A stretch of 64,000 nucleotides of DNA from Sarcina sp034439435 (GTDB lineage Bacteria; Bacillota; Clostridia; Clostridiales; Clostridiaceae): the NCBI RefSeq assembly GCF_034439435.1, contig NZ_JAPCKJ010000005.1, forward strand, positions 1 through 64,000, written 5' to 3'. Numbering within the stretch: the first letter of the stretch is position 1; each line of letters begins with the position of its first letter. Under the pieces are notes generated by a model. It worked only from the letters and a program-made list of their open reading frames with translations, was not told where the DNA came from and did not search any database. The translations under genes were made by a program, and so were the position numbers. Below are positions 45,565 to 55,253 of the stretch, piece after piece.

Positions 45565-46383
45565 ATGGATTTATCAAGTAAAATTAAAACAGCTGCTGAG
45601 TACATAAAAGGAAAAAGTAAATACAACCCAACAATAGGATTAATATTAGGATCAGGATTAGGTGCTATTGCAGATCAAATCGAAGATGCTGAATACTATC
45701 CATACAACGAAATTCCAAACTTCCCAGTTTCTACAGTTGAAGGACATGCTGGAAGATTAGTTATAGGAAAATTCCAAGGTAAAGAAGTTGTTGCAATGCA
45801 AGGAAGATTCCACTACTACGAAGGTTACTCAATGCAAGAAGTTACTTGCCCAGTAAGAGTAATGAGATTATTAGGAGTTGAAACTTTAGTAGTTACTAAC
45901 GCTGCTGGAGCAGTAAATAAAGATTATACTCCTGGAGATTTAATGATAATATCAGATCACTTAAATTTATCTGGTTCAAATCCTTTAATAGGTAAAAACT
46001 TAGATGAATTTGGTCCTAGATTCCCTGATATGTCAAATGCTTATGACAAAGAACTTAGAACTCAAGTTAAAAATATAGCTAAAAATTTAGGAATAGAAGT
46101 AAGAGAAGGTGTGTATGCTATGTTTAGTGGCCCAACTTACGAAACTCCTGCTGAAATAAGAATGGCTAGAACATTAGGAGCAGATGCAGTTGGTATGTCA
46201 ACAGTTCCTGAAGTTATAATAGCTAACCATAGTGGAATGAAGGTTATAGGCGTTTCATGTATGACTAACATGGCTGCTGGTATATTAGATCAACCTCTTA
46301 ACCATGAAGAAGTTATGGAGACTTCAGCTAAAGTTAGAAAAACATTCATTGAATTAATGACTAATATCATCAAAGAAATTTAA
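45565..46383 (+). CDS. punA: Purine nucleoside phosphorylase (trimeric, PunA type)
   Basis: Splits inosine and guanosine with phosphate to the base and ribose-1-phosphate. Motifs of the trimeric PNP family are LGSGLGAIAD (phosphate), MQGRFHYYEGY, TNAAGAVN, GPTYETPAEIRM and GADAVGMSTVPE (purine and ribose contacts). Length 272 is standard. AGAGGTG precedes the ATG. It pairs with the nucleoside transporter downstream for uptake and breakdown of nucleosides. Confidence 0.94.
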   Translation: MDLSSKIKTAAEYIKGKSKYNPTIGLILGSGLGAIADQIEDAEYYPYNEIPNFPVSTVEGHAGRLVIGKFQGKEVVAMQGRFHYYEGYSMQEVTCPVRVMRLLGVETLVVTNAAGAVNKDYTPGDLMIISDHLNLSGSNPLIGKNLDEFGPRFPDMSNAYDKELRTQVKNIAKNLGIEVREGVYAMFSGPTYETPAEIRMARTLGADAVGMSTVPEVIIANHSGMKVIGVSCMTNMAAGILDQPLNHEEVMETSAKVRKTFIELMTNIIKEI

Positions 46384-46384
46384 T

Positions 46385-46416
46385 AAAGTTAATTAAAAAT
46401 ACATTTTTTAACTTTT
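46385..46416 (+). terminator. Weak hairpin between punA and nupC
   Basis: AAAGTTAA..TTAACTTT with a short A/T-rich loop may act as a partial terminator. Confidence is low because the stem is AT-only. Confidence 0.35.
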
Positions 46417-46474
46417 ATTAAATACAAAACTAGTATAAAATAAAATAAAAAAACTTAAGAAAAGGAGAACAAAA

Positions 46475-47701
46475 GTGGATAGGTTTATTGGTGTAATAGG
46501 TCTTATATGTATTATTGGTGTAGCAGTTCTTTTTTCTGAAAACAGAAAGAAGATCAACTGGAGACTTGTTGTAACAGGTCTTTTACTACAAATTATTTTT
46601 GCTCTAATAATTTTAAAGTTCCCTCCAGGAAGAGCTGTATTCGAAGGTGTTAGTGCTGGAATAACTAAATTATTAGATTTTACTAGGGAAGGTACTTCTT
46701 TCTTATTCGGTTCATTACTTGATACAAATCAGTTTGGTATGATATTCGCATTACAAGTTTTACCAACTATTATATTCTTCTCATCATTAATGAGCGTACT
46801 TTATCACTTAGGTGTAGTTCAAGTAGTAATTAAATTTGTTGCTAAAGGTGTTTGTAAATTATTAGGAACAAGTGGTGCTGAAACTTTCAGTGCTGTTGGT
46901 AACATATTCTTAGGTCAAACTGAGGCTCCGCTTCTAGTTAAACCATACATAAAAAACATGACTAAATCAGAGTTATGTGCAATTATGGTAGGTGGTATGG
47001 CTACTGTTGCTGGTGGTGTTATGGCTGGTTACGTAGCTATGGGTGTTGACGCAGGTAGCTTACTTGCAGCGTCAATCATGGCAGCCCCTGCTGGATTAGT
47101 ACTTGCTAAAATCTTAGTTCCAGAAACTGAAGAGCCAGAAACTAGAGGTGGCGGAAATATCGATTTTAAAGTTGAAAGTGAAAATGTTATTGAAGCTGCT
47201 GCAAACGGTGCTTCAGAAGGTTTAGGATTAGCATTAAACGTTGGTGCTATGCTTCTTGCATTCGTTGCTCTTATCGCTATGATAAACGCATTATTTGGAT
47301 GGGTTGGTGGATTCTTCGGAATGCCTTACATAAGCTTAAACTGGATACTTGGTAGATTATTTGCTCCTATAGCATTTATAATGGGTGTTCCAGCAAAAGA
47401 TATCTTTACTGCTGGTGATTTATTAGGTATCAAACTTGCTGTTAATGAGTTCTTAGCTTACTCACAATTAGGAACTTACATACATGCAGGTACTTTAGAT
47501 CCTAAGACAATTATGATATTAACTTACGCACTTTGCGGATTCGCTAACTTAAGTTCAGTTGCAGTCCAATTAGGTGGTATAGGTGGATTAGCACCTGAGA
47601 AAAAACCAACTATAGCTAAGTTAGGATTAAAAGCGCTTTTAGGTGGTACATTAGCTACATTCATGACTGCAACAATTGCAGGTATATTATTCACTCCTTA
47701 A
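46475..47701 (+). CDS. nupC: Concentrative nucleoside transporter (NupC family)
   Basis: A cation-coupled nucleoside importer of the CNT family. The 408 residues contain many hydrophobic segments. Family motifs include FGMIFALQVLPTIIFFSSL, GQTEAPLLVKPY (substrate-binding region), VNEFLAYSQL and LCGFANLSSVAVQLGG. The start is GTG with GGAG seven bases upstream. The cluster regulator-phosphorylase-transporter implies nucleoside scavenging. Confidence 0.93.
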   Translation: MDRFIGVIGLICIIGVAVLFSENRKKINWRLVVTGLLLQIIFALIILKFPPGRAVFEGVSAGITKLLDFTREGTSFLFGSLLDTNQFGMIFALQVLPTIIFFSSLMSVLYHLGVVQVVIKFVAKGVCKLLGTSGAETFSAVGNIFLGQTEAPLLVKPYIKNMTKSELCAIMVGGMATVAGGVMAGYVAMGVDAGSLLAASIMAAPAGLVLAKILVPETEEPETRGGGNIDFKVESENVIEAAANGASEGLGLALNVGAMLLAFVALIAMINALFGWVGGFFGMPYISLNWILGRLFAPIAFIMGVPAKDIFTAGDLLGIKLAVNEFLAYSQLGTYIHAGTLDPKTIMILTYALCGFANLSSVAVQLGGIGGLAPEKKPTIAKLGLKALLGGTLATFMTATIAGILFTP

Positions 47702-47737
47702 TAAATAGGAAAAAACGTTTAGATTGTAATAAGTAAA

Positions 47738-47771
47738 AAAAGAACATTCTTGAATTAAGAATGTTCTTTTT
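47738..47771. terminator. Bidirectional terminator between nupC and the M24 gene
   Basis: AAAGAACATTC..GAATGTTCTTT with A and T runs on both sides serves both convergent genes. Confidence 0.9.
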
Positions 47772-47783
47772 TTTTATTTAAAA

Positions 47784-48860
47784 TTATTCTACTACAACTA
47801 ATTCTTTGTTTAATTTATTCAATCTTTCACAGCCATCTTCAGTAACTAAAACTAAATCCTCTATTCTAACTCCCATATCTCCTTGAAGATATATTCCTGG
47901 TTCTACAGAGAAAATCATACCTGGTTTAACTTCATCAGTATTAGTTGATCCAACATCACCAAAATCATGAGTTTCTATTCCTATTGAATGTCCTGTTCTA
48001 TGAGTAAAGTATTTCCCGTAACCTTTACCTTCTATAACATCTCTAGCCGCTTTATCTATATCACAGAATCTAACACCTGGCTTAATCATTTCTATAGCCT
48101 TTTTATTAGCTTCTAAAACAGTGTTAAATATTTCTTTTTGATGTTCTGTGGGTTCACCAAAGAATACACATCTAGTCATATCTGAACAGTAGTAATCTTT
48201 TCTACATCCAGTATCTATTAAAACGCCCATTCCTTTTTCTAATTTTTGCTCTCCTGATTCTGCATGTGGATCTGCTGCATTAGCTGCAAAAGCAACGATT
48301 GGTTCAAATGAGTATCCTTGACAACCATACTCTGCATAACCTTTTCCTAAGATTTCTACTACCTCTTTTTCAGTCATTCCTTCTTTAAGGCTATTTATTG
48401 CTTTTTCTACTACTATGTCATTTATTCTTGAAGCTTCTTTCATTAAAGCTATTTCTTCATCATCTTTTCTCATTCTAACTCTATCAACTATAGGTGATCC
48501 ATTAACAAATTTCTTTGCTGATTTTCTATCTAATAATTGAATTAAGAAATGTGCTTTCCAATCTTTATCTATTCCTAAAACTTCATCATGATCTATTATT
48601 TCATCTAAAATATCTATTGGATTCATAGTATCGTTATACCATAAAATATCAATACCTAAATCCTCATTTATTGGAAATAGTTCATTTACTATGAACTTTT
48701 GCTCACCTTTTGTATTTAAATAAAGTGTTATCATCCTTTCTCCTGGTGATATCCACTTACCTGTTAAATAAAATATTGATGCAGGTGAAGAAACTAACAT
48801 TTGAGGTATATTATTTGCCTCCATAGCTTCTAAAATTCTTTTTACTCTTCCTTCTTTCAC
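47784..48860 (-). CDS. M24 family metallopeptidase (Xaa-Pro dipeptidase/aminopeptidase-like)
   Basis: A creatinase N-terminal domain (about 1-125) is followed by the pita-bread catalytic domain. The five dimetal ligands are visible: Asp in LIDTG, Asp in CSDMTR, His in HRTGHSIG, Glu in VEPGIY and Glu in VRIED. It is likely to cleave peptides with proline second. The longer frame begins at a GTG overlapping the ribosome-binding site; the GTG at 48860, eight bases after GGAG, is preferred (358 aa). Confidence 0.88.
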   Translation of the reverse strand: MKEGRVKRILEAMEANNIPQMLVSSPASIFYLTGKWISPGERMITLYLNTKGEQKFIVNELFPINEDLGIDILWYNDTMNPIDILDEIIDHDEVLGIDKDWKAHFLIQLLDRKSAKKFVNGSPIVDRVRMRKDDEEIALMKEASRINDIVVEKAINSLKEGMTEKEVVEILGKGYAEYGCQGYSFEPIVAFAANAADPHAESGEQKLEKGMGVLIDTGCRKDYYCSDMTRCVFFGEPTEHQKEIFNTVLEANKKAIEMIKPGVRFCDIDKAARDVIEGKGYGKYFTHRTGHSIGIETHDFGDVGSTNTDEVKPGMIFSVEPGIYLQGDMGVRIEDLVLVTEDGCERLNKLNKELVVVE

Positions 48861-48961
48861 CCTAATCACTCCTCTCTAAATAGTTAAAATTCTTTAAATA
48901 AATTATATCATAGTTTCAAATTATCTAATAATTTATATAACTTTACTATTTGTAATATTTA

Positions 48962-49002
48962 TTTTTTTATTTTATCCATTAATTTTTTTATTTTGTCCAT
49001 TA
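48962..49002. repeat. Two tandem 20-21-bp repeats upstream of the phosphoesterase gene
   Basis: TTTTTTATTTT(A/G)TCCATTAA occurs twice in tandem just before the putative -10 (TATAAT, 49011-49016). It may be an operator or a slippage product. Confidence 0.5.
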
Positions 49003-49058
49003 AATTGTTATATAATATTTATAGTAAAAAAATACTTAATAAACAGGAGGTCTTAAAA

Positions 49059-49757
49059 TTGAGAATAGCAGTAATATCAGATATACATGGAAACTTATAT
49101 GCCTTAAGAGAAGTTTTAGAAGATATAGATAACCAAAATATTGATTCTATAATATGTTTAGGAGATTTAGTTGGTTATGGACCTCATCCTAATGAAGTAA
49201 TAGCACTTATTAAGAGAAGAAATATTCTATCCTTAAAAGGTAATTATGATGCTTCTGTTGTGGATAATGATTATACATACATTAGAGATACAGAGATAAA
49301 CTCTTTTTCTCTTCCTTGGACAGCAGCCGAACTAAGAACACCAAATAGATACTATTTAGATAACTTACCTAATGATCTTTCTATAAATGTATGTGGAAAA
49401 TCTATTAAATTTGTTCATGGTAGCCCAAGAAGAATAAATGAATATCTAAGTGAAGATTATTCTGAATTAGATGAAATAATGAGCGAACTTAAAGAGGATG
49501 TTTTAGTTTGTGCTCATACTCATATTCCTTACGCTAAAAAGGTGGGAAACAAAGTTATAATAAATGATGGTAGTGTTGGTAAACCTAAAAACGGTAAACC
49601 TCATGCAACTTATGTGATCCTAGACTTCTCTAATGAATTTAAATTAAAAGTAGAAATGAAAACTGTTCCTTATGAATTTAAAAGAACTATGAAAGATATG
49701 GAAATGAAAAACTTTCCTCAAAAATTAATTTATTCTTATGAGTCTGGAAAAGAATAA
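49059..49757 (+). CDS. Metallophosphoesterase, YfcE/MJ0936-like
   Basis: A calcineurin-like phosphoesterase of 232 aa. Metal motifs occur in order: SDIHGN (7-12), GDLVGYGP, GNYD, HGSP and AHTHIP. The start is TTG at 49059 with GGAGG eight bases upstream; a TTG further 5' would put that site inside the gene. Proteins of this group hydrolyse phosphodiesters; the natural substrate is unknown. It converges with the next gene at a shared terminator. Confidence 0.86.
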   Translation: MRIAVISDIHGNLYALREVLEDIDNQNIDSIICLGDLVGYGPHPNEVIALIKRRNILSLKGNYDASVVDNDYTYIRDTEINSFSLPWTAAELRTPNRYYLDNLPNDLSINVCGKSIKFVHGSPRRINEYLSEDYSELDEIMSELKEDVLVCAHTHIPYAKKVGNKVIINDGSVGKPKNGKPHATYVILDFSNEFKLKVEMKTVPYEFKRTMKDMEMKNFPQKLIYSYESGKE

Positions 49758-49795
49758 AAATAAAGCTAGATTAATTTTAATCTAGCTTTATTTTT
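49757..49795. terminator. Bidirectional terminator
   Basis: AAAATAAAGCTAGATTAA pairs with TTAATCTAGCTTTATTTT between two convergent genes. Confidence 0.9.
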
Positions 49796-51009
49796 TAACA
49801 ATCCTTATAACTACAACTTAAAACTCCTGCAATACTTAAATTTTTTAGTGGTGTCTTATCATTTCCATAAGTCTCTTTATATTCACCTGTTAAGTCACAT
49901 CCAACCTTTATATTTTTTTCTCTCCATCCTTCTACATCTGTTAAATCATAAACTGTACCAAATATAGCTATATATGGTGGATTTCCATTCTTACCATCAT
50001 ATTTGCTAAGTTCATTTATGTTAAATTCCTTAACTTTATTTCTTTCTAAATAATCTATCTTATCATAAACAACTGTTCCAATTATAGGTAATTCAATCAA
50101 TATACTTCTATCTCCATTACGATATTCATTAAAGAATGAAGTAAGATCACTTCCTAATTTTAATTTATTATAGGGATTCTTTTTAAATGTATCTATATTG
50201 CTTACATCATAAATTACTCCATCTACTGCTATATAAGCTGCATTTCCATTTTTCCCATCATAATTTTTTAACTCACCTAATGTTAAATCTCTATTGATAG
50301 CTTGAATATGCTTGCCTCTTTGACTTTCTTCAAAATCATGTAATATTGCTACTATTCTAGCTCCTTTTAAAACATCTCTATTGTCTTTATAATATTCATT
50401 AAACTCTTTAGTTGCATCAACTCCTAAAGGTAATTTTTTATAAGACCTTAATTTTAAAAATGATAGTCCAGTTACATCATAGACCATATCATCAATAGCC
50501 ATATAAGAAGGTTTTCCATCCTCTCCATTATATTTTTTTAATTCTTCTGAACTCATTATTTTTAATGTTTTTTGCGGATAATATTCTTCTACATCCTCTA
50601 TAAACTGAATTTCCTCTGGCTCTGCCAATAATCCTACATTAGGAATCTTAGATAACAAAGACAAATCTCTTTCATTATATTCATTAAATTCCTTAGTTAA
50701 ATCTCTTCCTAACATTAATTCATTGTATGGACTCTTTTTAAATAAATCTATGTTTGTGACATCATAAATAACACCATCTATAGCAACATATTCAGGTTTT
50801 CCATTTTTTCCATTGAAACTAGCCAATTCTTCTGGAGTAAGAATTAACATATCCACCTCTTTATTCCTTGTTCTAAATCCTTCAAACTCTTGGAAAACAG
50901 CTTCTATTTTGTCCTTATATATTTTAGAATTTTTATCTTTTCTTGCTAAAGTCATTAAGTACTTTAATTTATTTATTTGTTCAAACTTATCTTCAAAAAA
51001 ATTGCACAT
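49795..51009 (-). CDS. Protein with four tandem cytochrome-b5-like domains lacking haem-ligand histidines
   Basis: After an N-terminal helical segment (about 1-50) come four repeats (about 56-127, 152-222, 241-313, 330-398). Each has the pattern LxxxELxxYxGxxGxPxYxAxxGxVYDVT...LGxDxT, the prokaryotic cytochrome-b5/MAPR-like fold. The positions that normally carry haem-ligating His are not His in any repeat. The 404-residue protein has only two His, both in the linker between repeats 2 and 3. No signal peptide or membrane segment is seen. It may bind another ligand or haem by other residues. Function unknown. It diverges from asnS. Confidence 0.8.
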   Translation of the reverse strand: MCNFFEDKFEQINKLKYLMTLARKDKNSKIYKDKIEAVFQEFEGFRTRNKEVDMLILTPEELASFNGKNGKPEYVAIDGVIYDVTNIDLFKKSPYNELMLGRDLTKEFNEYNERDLSLLSKIPNVGLLAEPEEIQFIEDVEEYYPQKTLKIMSSEELKKYNGEDGKPSYMAIDDMVYDVTGLSFLKLRSYKKLPLGVDATKEFNEYYKDNRDVLKGARIVAILHDFEESQRGKHIQAINRDLTLGELKNYDGKNGNAAYIAVDGVIYDVSNIDTFKKNPYNKLKLGSDLTSFFNEYRNGDRSILIELPIIGTVVYDKIDYLERNKVKEFNINELSKYDGKNGNPPYIAIFGTVYDLTDVEGWREKNIKVGCDLTGEYKETYGNDKTPLKNLSIAGVLSCSYKDC

Positions 51010-51059
51010 AAAAACTCCCCTATTGCATACTATATCTATATATTTCTATGTGGTTAATA

Positions 51060-51088
51060 TTGCAAATGTTAATGTTTTATTGTAAAAT
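51060..51088 (+). promoter_or_regulatory. asnS promoter
   Basis: TTGCAA (51060-51065), a 17-bp spacer and TAAAAT (51083-51088), about 35 bases before the T-box leader. Confidence 0.6.
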
Positions 51089-51120
51089 CATTATTAATCG
51101 AACTAAATAAGATTTTTATT

Positions 51121-51383
51121 TACTATGAAGAGAAGAGTAAGCTTAGGAAGTAGCTAACAGCGAGCAGATTATGGTGTGAGTTCTGCAGTGAAGCCTATTC
51201 TGAAGAACATCTCTGAGTTTCTAACCGAAATCCACTTTGGAGAGTAGACTTAGACGGATTCAAACCGTTATACTTGAAGAACATTTTTGTGTTCATAAAG
51301 CCGGCTATTTTTATAGCAATTTGGGTGGTACCGCGAATAATGCCATTCGTCCCATTATCTTAATGTGGATGAAGGGCTTTTTT
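51121..51383 (+). promoter_or_regulatory. T-box riboswitch of asnS (tRNA-Asn sensing)
   Basis: The leader begins GAAGAGAAGAGTAAG. It carries the specifier AAC (51206-51208, in GAAGAACATC), the AGTAGA region, and the T-box core TGGTACCGCG (51326-51335). A terminator stem (51342-51356 with 51362-51377) ends in six T. Uncharged tRNA-Asn would pair with AAC and the T-box and allow read-through into asnS. The rest of the 415-base gap is this leader. Confidence 0.94.
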
Positions 51384-51424
51384 ATTTGGAATAAAAACTT
51401 AATTAAGAAAGAGAGGAAACAATA

Positions 51425-52822
51425 ATGAAAGATGTAGTTTTAGTAAAAAGTCTTTACAGAAACACTAGTGAATATAGTGATAAAAAAGTAAAAATATCAG
51501 GTTGGATAAGAACTTTAAGAGCATCAAATGCTTTTGGATTTATAGAAGTTAATGATGGTTCTTTCTTTAAAAACGTTCAAGTTGTTTTTGATAGTGCTAA
51601 AGTATCAAATTATAAAGAAATTTCTAAATTACCTATAAGTTCATCAATCTCAGTTATAGGAACTTTAGTTGAAACTCCAGATTCAAAACAACCATTTGAA
51701 ATTCAAGCAGAAGAAATAATAGTAGAAGGAATGTCAGATTCAGATTATCCTCTACAAAAGAAAAGACATACTTTTGAGTACTTAAGAACAATAGCTCACT
51801 TAAGACCAAGAAGTAATGCTTTCTCAGCTACATTCAGAGTAAGAAGTGTTGCAGCTTATGCTATACATAAGTTCTTCCAAGATCAAGGATTTGTTTACAC
51901 TCATACTCCAATAATAACTGGTTCAGATGCTGAAGGTGCTGGAGAAATGTTCAGAGTAACAACTTTAGACATGATGGCTCCTCCAATAGCTGAAGAAGGT
52001 GGAATTGACTTCTCACAAGATTTCTTTGGAAAAGAAACTAACCTTACAGTTTCTGGACAATTAAATGCTGAGTGTTTCGCTTTAGCATTTAGAAATATTT
52101 ATACTTTTGGACCTACATTTAGAGCAGAAAACTCAAACACAGTGAAACATGCTGCTGAGTTCTGGATGATAGAACCTGAAATGGCATTTGCTGATTTAGT
52201 AGATGACATGGAAGTTGCTGAAAACATGTTAAAATACGTTATAAAATATGTTATGGATGAATGTCCAGAAGAAATAGCATTCTTCAACCAATTTGTTGAT
52301 AAAGGATTATTAGAAAGATTAAACCATGTTGTAAGCTCAGAATTCGGAAAAGTTACTTACACTGAAGCTGTTAGATTACTTCAAGAATCAGGTAAAGAAT
52401 TCGAATATCCAGTTGAGTGGGGAATAGATCTTCAAACTGAGCACGAAAGATATTTAACAGAAGAAATATTCAAAAAACCTGTATTCGTAACTGACTATCC
52501 AAAAGATATTAAAGCATTCTACATGAGATTAAACGAAGACGGAAAAACAGTTGCTGCTATGGATTGCTTAGTTCCTGGAATAGGAGAAATCATAGGTGGT
52601 AGCCAAAGAGAAGAAAGACTTGATGTTTTAAAAGCTAGAATGGCTGAATTAAACTTAAGTGAAGAAGATTACTGGTGGTACTTAGAACTTAGAAAATACG
52701 GTGAAACTGTTCACTCAGGATTTGGTCTAGGTTTCGAAAGATTAATCATGTACATCACAGGAATGGCTAACATAAGAGATGTAATTCCATTCCCAAGAAC
52801 TACTGGTTCATCAGAATTCTAA
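51425..52822 (+). CDS. asnS: Asparaginyl-tRNA synthetase
   Basis: A class II synthetase charging tRNA-Asn. The N-terminal OB-fold (about 18-110) has KISGWIRTLRASNAFGFIEVNDG. Motif 2 (GPTFRAENSNTVKHAAEFWMIEPEM) and motif 3 (GFGLGFERLIMY) are present. The SNT..H..EFWMIEPEM pattern distinguishes AsnS from AspS, and the T-box specifier agrees. Length 465 is typical. The window also carries a tRNA-Asn gene at 9.1 kb. Confidence 0.96.
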   Translation: MKDVVLVKSLYRNTSEYSDKKVKISGWIRTLRASNAFGFIEVNDGSFFKNVQVVFDSAKVSNYKEISKLPISSSISVIGTLVETPDSKQPFEIQAEEIIVEGMSDSDYPLQKKRHTFEYLRTIAHLRPRSNAFSATFRVRSVAAYAIHKFFQDQGFVYTHTPIITGSDAEGAGEMFRVTTLDMMAPPIAEEGGIDFSQDFFGKETNLTVSGQLNAECFALAFRNIYTFGPTFRAENSNTVKHAAEFWMIEPEMAFADLVDDMEVAENMLKYVIKYVMDECPEEIAFFNQFVDKGLLERLNHVVSSEFGKVTYTEAVRLLQESGKEFEYPVEWGIDLQTEHERYLTEEIFKKPVFVTDYPKDIKAFYMRLNEDGKTVAAMDCLVPGIGEIIGGSQREERLDVLKARMAELNLSEEDYWWYLELRKYGETVHSGFGLGFERLIMYITGMANIRDVIPFPRTTGSSEF

Positions 52823-52828
52823 TAAAAA

Positions 52829-52853
52829 AAGAAGTGGATTTCTCCACTTCTTT
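52829..52853 (+). terminator. asnS terminator
   Basis: GAAGTGGA-tttc-TCCACTTC hairpin followed by six T. Confidence 0.92.
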
Positions 52854-52893
52854 TTTATTTAGTTTAATATTAATAGAATGATTATTTATTATA

Positions 52894-54375
52894 CTATTGG
52901 CATCTTTTATTTGCTAATTCATATAATGTTCTAACACCGGCACCTGTACCGCCTACTGGACAATAATCTCCTTTTTTATCAGAGAATGCTGGTCCTGCTA
53001 TATCTAAATGTAACCATGGTTTATTGTCAACAAATTCACCAATGAATAAACCAGCTGTTATTGTTCCTGCATATTTTCCACCTATATTTTTCAAATCTGC
53101 TATGTTTGATTCTATAAGCTTATTGTAATCTTCAAAGCTAGGCATTTGCCATACCTTTTCTCCAGTTTCCTTTGCAGCTTCTCTTAATTCCCCATAAAAT
53201 TCATCCTTGTTAGTTAATACAGCTGTAACATCTTCACCTAAAGAAACCACAGCGGCACCAGTTAAAGTAGCTACATCTATAACCTCACTAGCTTTTTCTT
53301 TTTCTATAGCATAAGTTACAGCATCTATTAAAGTAAGTCTTCCCTCAGCATCAGTATTTAAAATTTCTATTGTCTTACCAGCCATAGAACCAATTATATC
53401 TCCTGGCTTATATGCATGACCTGATATTAAGTTTTCACAAGCAGCAACTACAGCTATTACATTTATTTTTAGATTTTTCTTAGCTATAGCACTTATAGCT
53501 CCTATAACAGCAGCAGCGCCTCCCATATCAGCCTTCATTGTAACCATTCCTGCATTAGTTTTTAAAGAATATCCACCTGAATCATAAGTTAATCCCTTTC
53601 CTACTAATGCTAATCTATTATCCATATTATCTCTATCACCAAAATATCTCATTACAATAAGTCTTGGTAGATTATCTGAGCCCTTTCCTACTGATAAGAA
53701 AGATTCCATTTTTAATTCCTCTATTTGTTTTTCATCAAAGACTTCAACTTCAAAGCCATATTTTGAACCTATATTTTGAACTTCTTCAGCTAAAGTCTCT
53801 GGATACATCTTGTTAGCAGGTTCATTTACTAAATCTCTTGCTAAACAAGTAGTTTCTGAAAGTAAAATTGCTTCACTAACAGCTTTTTCACAACGTTCTA
53901 TATCCTCTTCTTTAATGTTATGTCCACCAATATGAATAGTGACATCGGCCTCTTCTTTTTTATTACTCTTGTATTTATTAAATGTATATGATGATAAAGC
54001 TAATCCTTCTACCATTGCTTTTAAAGTATCTTCTATTCCTATATTATCTACTGAATCAAATCTTAAGAAAACACTTTCACTCTTCAATCTCTTAATCTCA
54101 TTTACGACTTTACCAAAGGCTCTTCTTAATTTTTCTTTAGTTAACTCTTTTGATTTTCCAAGACCTAATAAAATTACATCTTGTATATCCTCATTAGTCA
54201 TTCTATTTATACTGAATATTTCTCCATAAGCTCCTTTAAATTGGCCTTTTTTCTTAAGTATATCTATCTTACTGTTAATTTCTTCATTAGGTATCTTTGT
54301 TTCATCTTCAAAATATGGGATTAATAATGCATTTGTTTCTGTACACTTTGTTTTCTTTACTAAAAAATTATACAT
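52894..54375 (-). CDS. pepA: Leucyl aminopeptidase (M17, PepA)
   Basis: A cytosolic di-metal aminopeptidase. The non-catalytic N-terminal domain spans about 1-160. The catalytic domain has GKGLTYDSGGYSLK (catalytic Lys and metal Asp), MKADMGGAAAV and the signature NTDAEGRLTL (metal Asp and Glu, catalytic Arg). Length 493 is normal. AGAGGTG precedes the ATG. Likely role is turnover of peptides. Confidence 0.95.
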   Translation of the reverse strand: MYNFLVKKTKCTETNALLIPYFEDETKIPNEEINSKIDILKKKGQFKGAYGEIFSINRMTNEDIQDVILLGLGKSKELTKEKLRRAFGKVVNEIKRLKSESVFLRFDSVDNIGIEDTLKAMVEGLALSSYTFNKYKSNKKEEADVTIHIGGHNIKEEDIERCEKAVSEAILLSETTCLARDLVNEPANKMYPETLAEEVQNIGSKYGFEVEVFDEKQIEELKMESFLSVGKGSDNLPRLIVMRYFGDRDNMDNRLALVGKGLTYDSGGYSLKTNAGMVTMKADMGGAAAVIGAISAIAKKNLKINVIAVVAACENLISGHAYKPGDIIGSMAGKTIEILNTDAEGRLTLIDAVTYAIEKEKASEVIDVATLTGAAVVSLGEDVTAVLTNKDEFYGELREAAKETGEKVWQMPSFEDYNKLIESNIADLKNIGGKYAGTITAGLFIGEFVDNKPWLHLDIAGPAFSDKKGDYCPVGGTGAGVRTLYELANKRCQ

Positions 54376-54544
54376 TTATTTTCCACCTCTTTAAATTTTT
54401 ATAATTAATATATCACATTTGTTTTTAATAATCTATTTTTAATATATATCTAAAGTTAAAAAAAGTATGTAACCTAGATTACCAGATTTAATATAAAGGC
54501 TCTTTTTTAAATCAACACTCACTAAAAAAAGAATCAATAAAAAA

Positions 54545-54571
54545 AAAGCTTAACTATAAAGTTAAGCTTTA
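54545..54571 (-). terminator. Terminator of the YcxB-like gene
   Basis: AAAGCTTAACT..AGTTAAGCTTT, overlapping the stop codon, with a T run on the minus strand. Confidence 0.88.
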
Positions 54572-55120
54572 TGCTAATCCAATAATAGATAATATACGTT
54601 CTCTAACATTATTTCTATCATTATTTATTTTGTTTAAGAAGGAAACACGCTCTTCACTATTTCTGAAAGCTTCCTGTGGAATTGAAATATAATCAATTGA
54701 AGATATAAATATATATATATTTCCCCTAAAAGAAGAAATTTCTCTTATGATTTTCCATGGATACATTCTTTCTTCAATTCCTTCATTGTATTTTATTTTT
54801 AACCCATGACTCATAACCTCAACTGTACACTTACCAAACATGTTTTTACTCTCTAGAAAGTTTACTTTTTCATTTATACTTTCCTCTATTATCTTTCTAT
54901 TTTTAATATTGCATATTATAGAAAAAATAAGCCATGCTAGTAAGGTAATTGCATAAAAACTATTGTTAAGATTTTTACTAGCCTTAATGAACACCATGGT
55001 CATTACAAATACAAATACAGCTCCTAAGATCTCAAACAAAATCCATATGAAAAATTCTCTGCTTATAAATTCTTTTCGACACTTTACAAATTCATTTTTG
55101 CCTAAAATAAATTCTAACAT
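54569..55120 (-). CDS. YcxB-like membrane protein
   Basis: A 183-residue protein with two adjacent hydrophobic segments (about 27-47 and 56-71). The C-terminal part (about 85-183) resembles the YcxB domain (EERMYPWKIIREISSFRGNIYIFIS...ISIPQEAFRN). YcxB proteins are uncharacterised. GGGGAG lies about 12 bases upstream of the ATG. It follows nrdG by about 130 bases but has no obvious link to it. Confidence 0.6.
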   Translation of the reverse strand: MLEFILGKNEFVKCRKEFISREFFIWILFEILGAVFVFVMTMVFIKASKNLNNSFYAITLLAWLIFSIICNIKNRKIIEESINEKVNFLESKNMFGKCTVEVMSHGLKIKYNEGIEERMYPWKIIREISSFRGNIYIFISSIDYISIPQEAFRNSEERVSFLNKINNDRNNVRERILSIIGLA

Positions 55121-55253
55121 ATACGCTTTCTACTCCCCTTAAGCAATCTAATTCTCAACTTCCCAATATTTATATAAATAATTTTACCATAGCTTTTTCG
55201 CATAAACTATTATGAACATATTACAATTGAAGTTTTTTACAAAATCTTAATTC

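Noticed and set aside
51237..51425. 62-codon open frame before asnS
   Set aside because: It lies within the T-box leader and has no independent ribosome-binding site.
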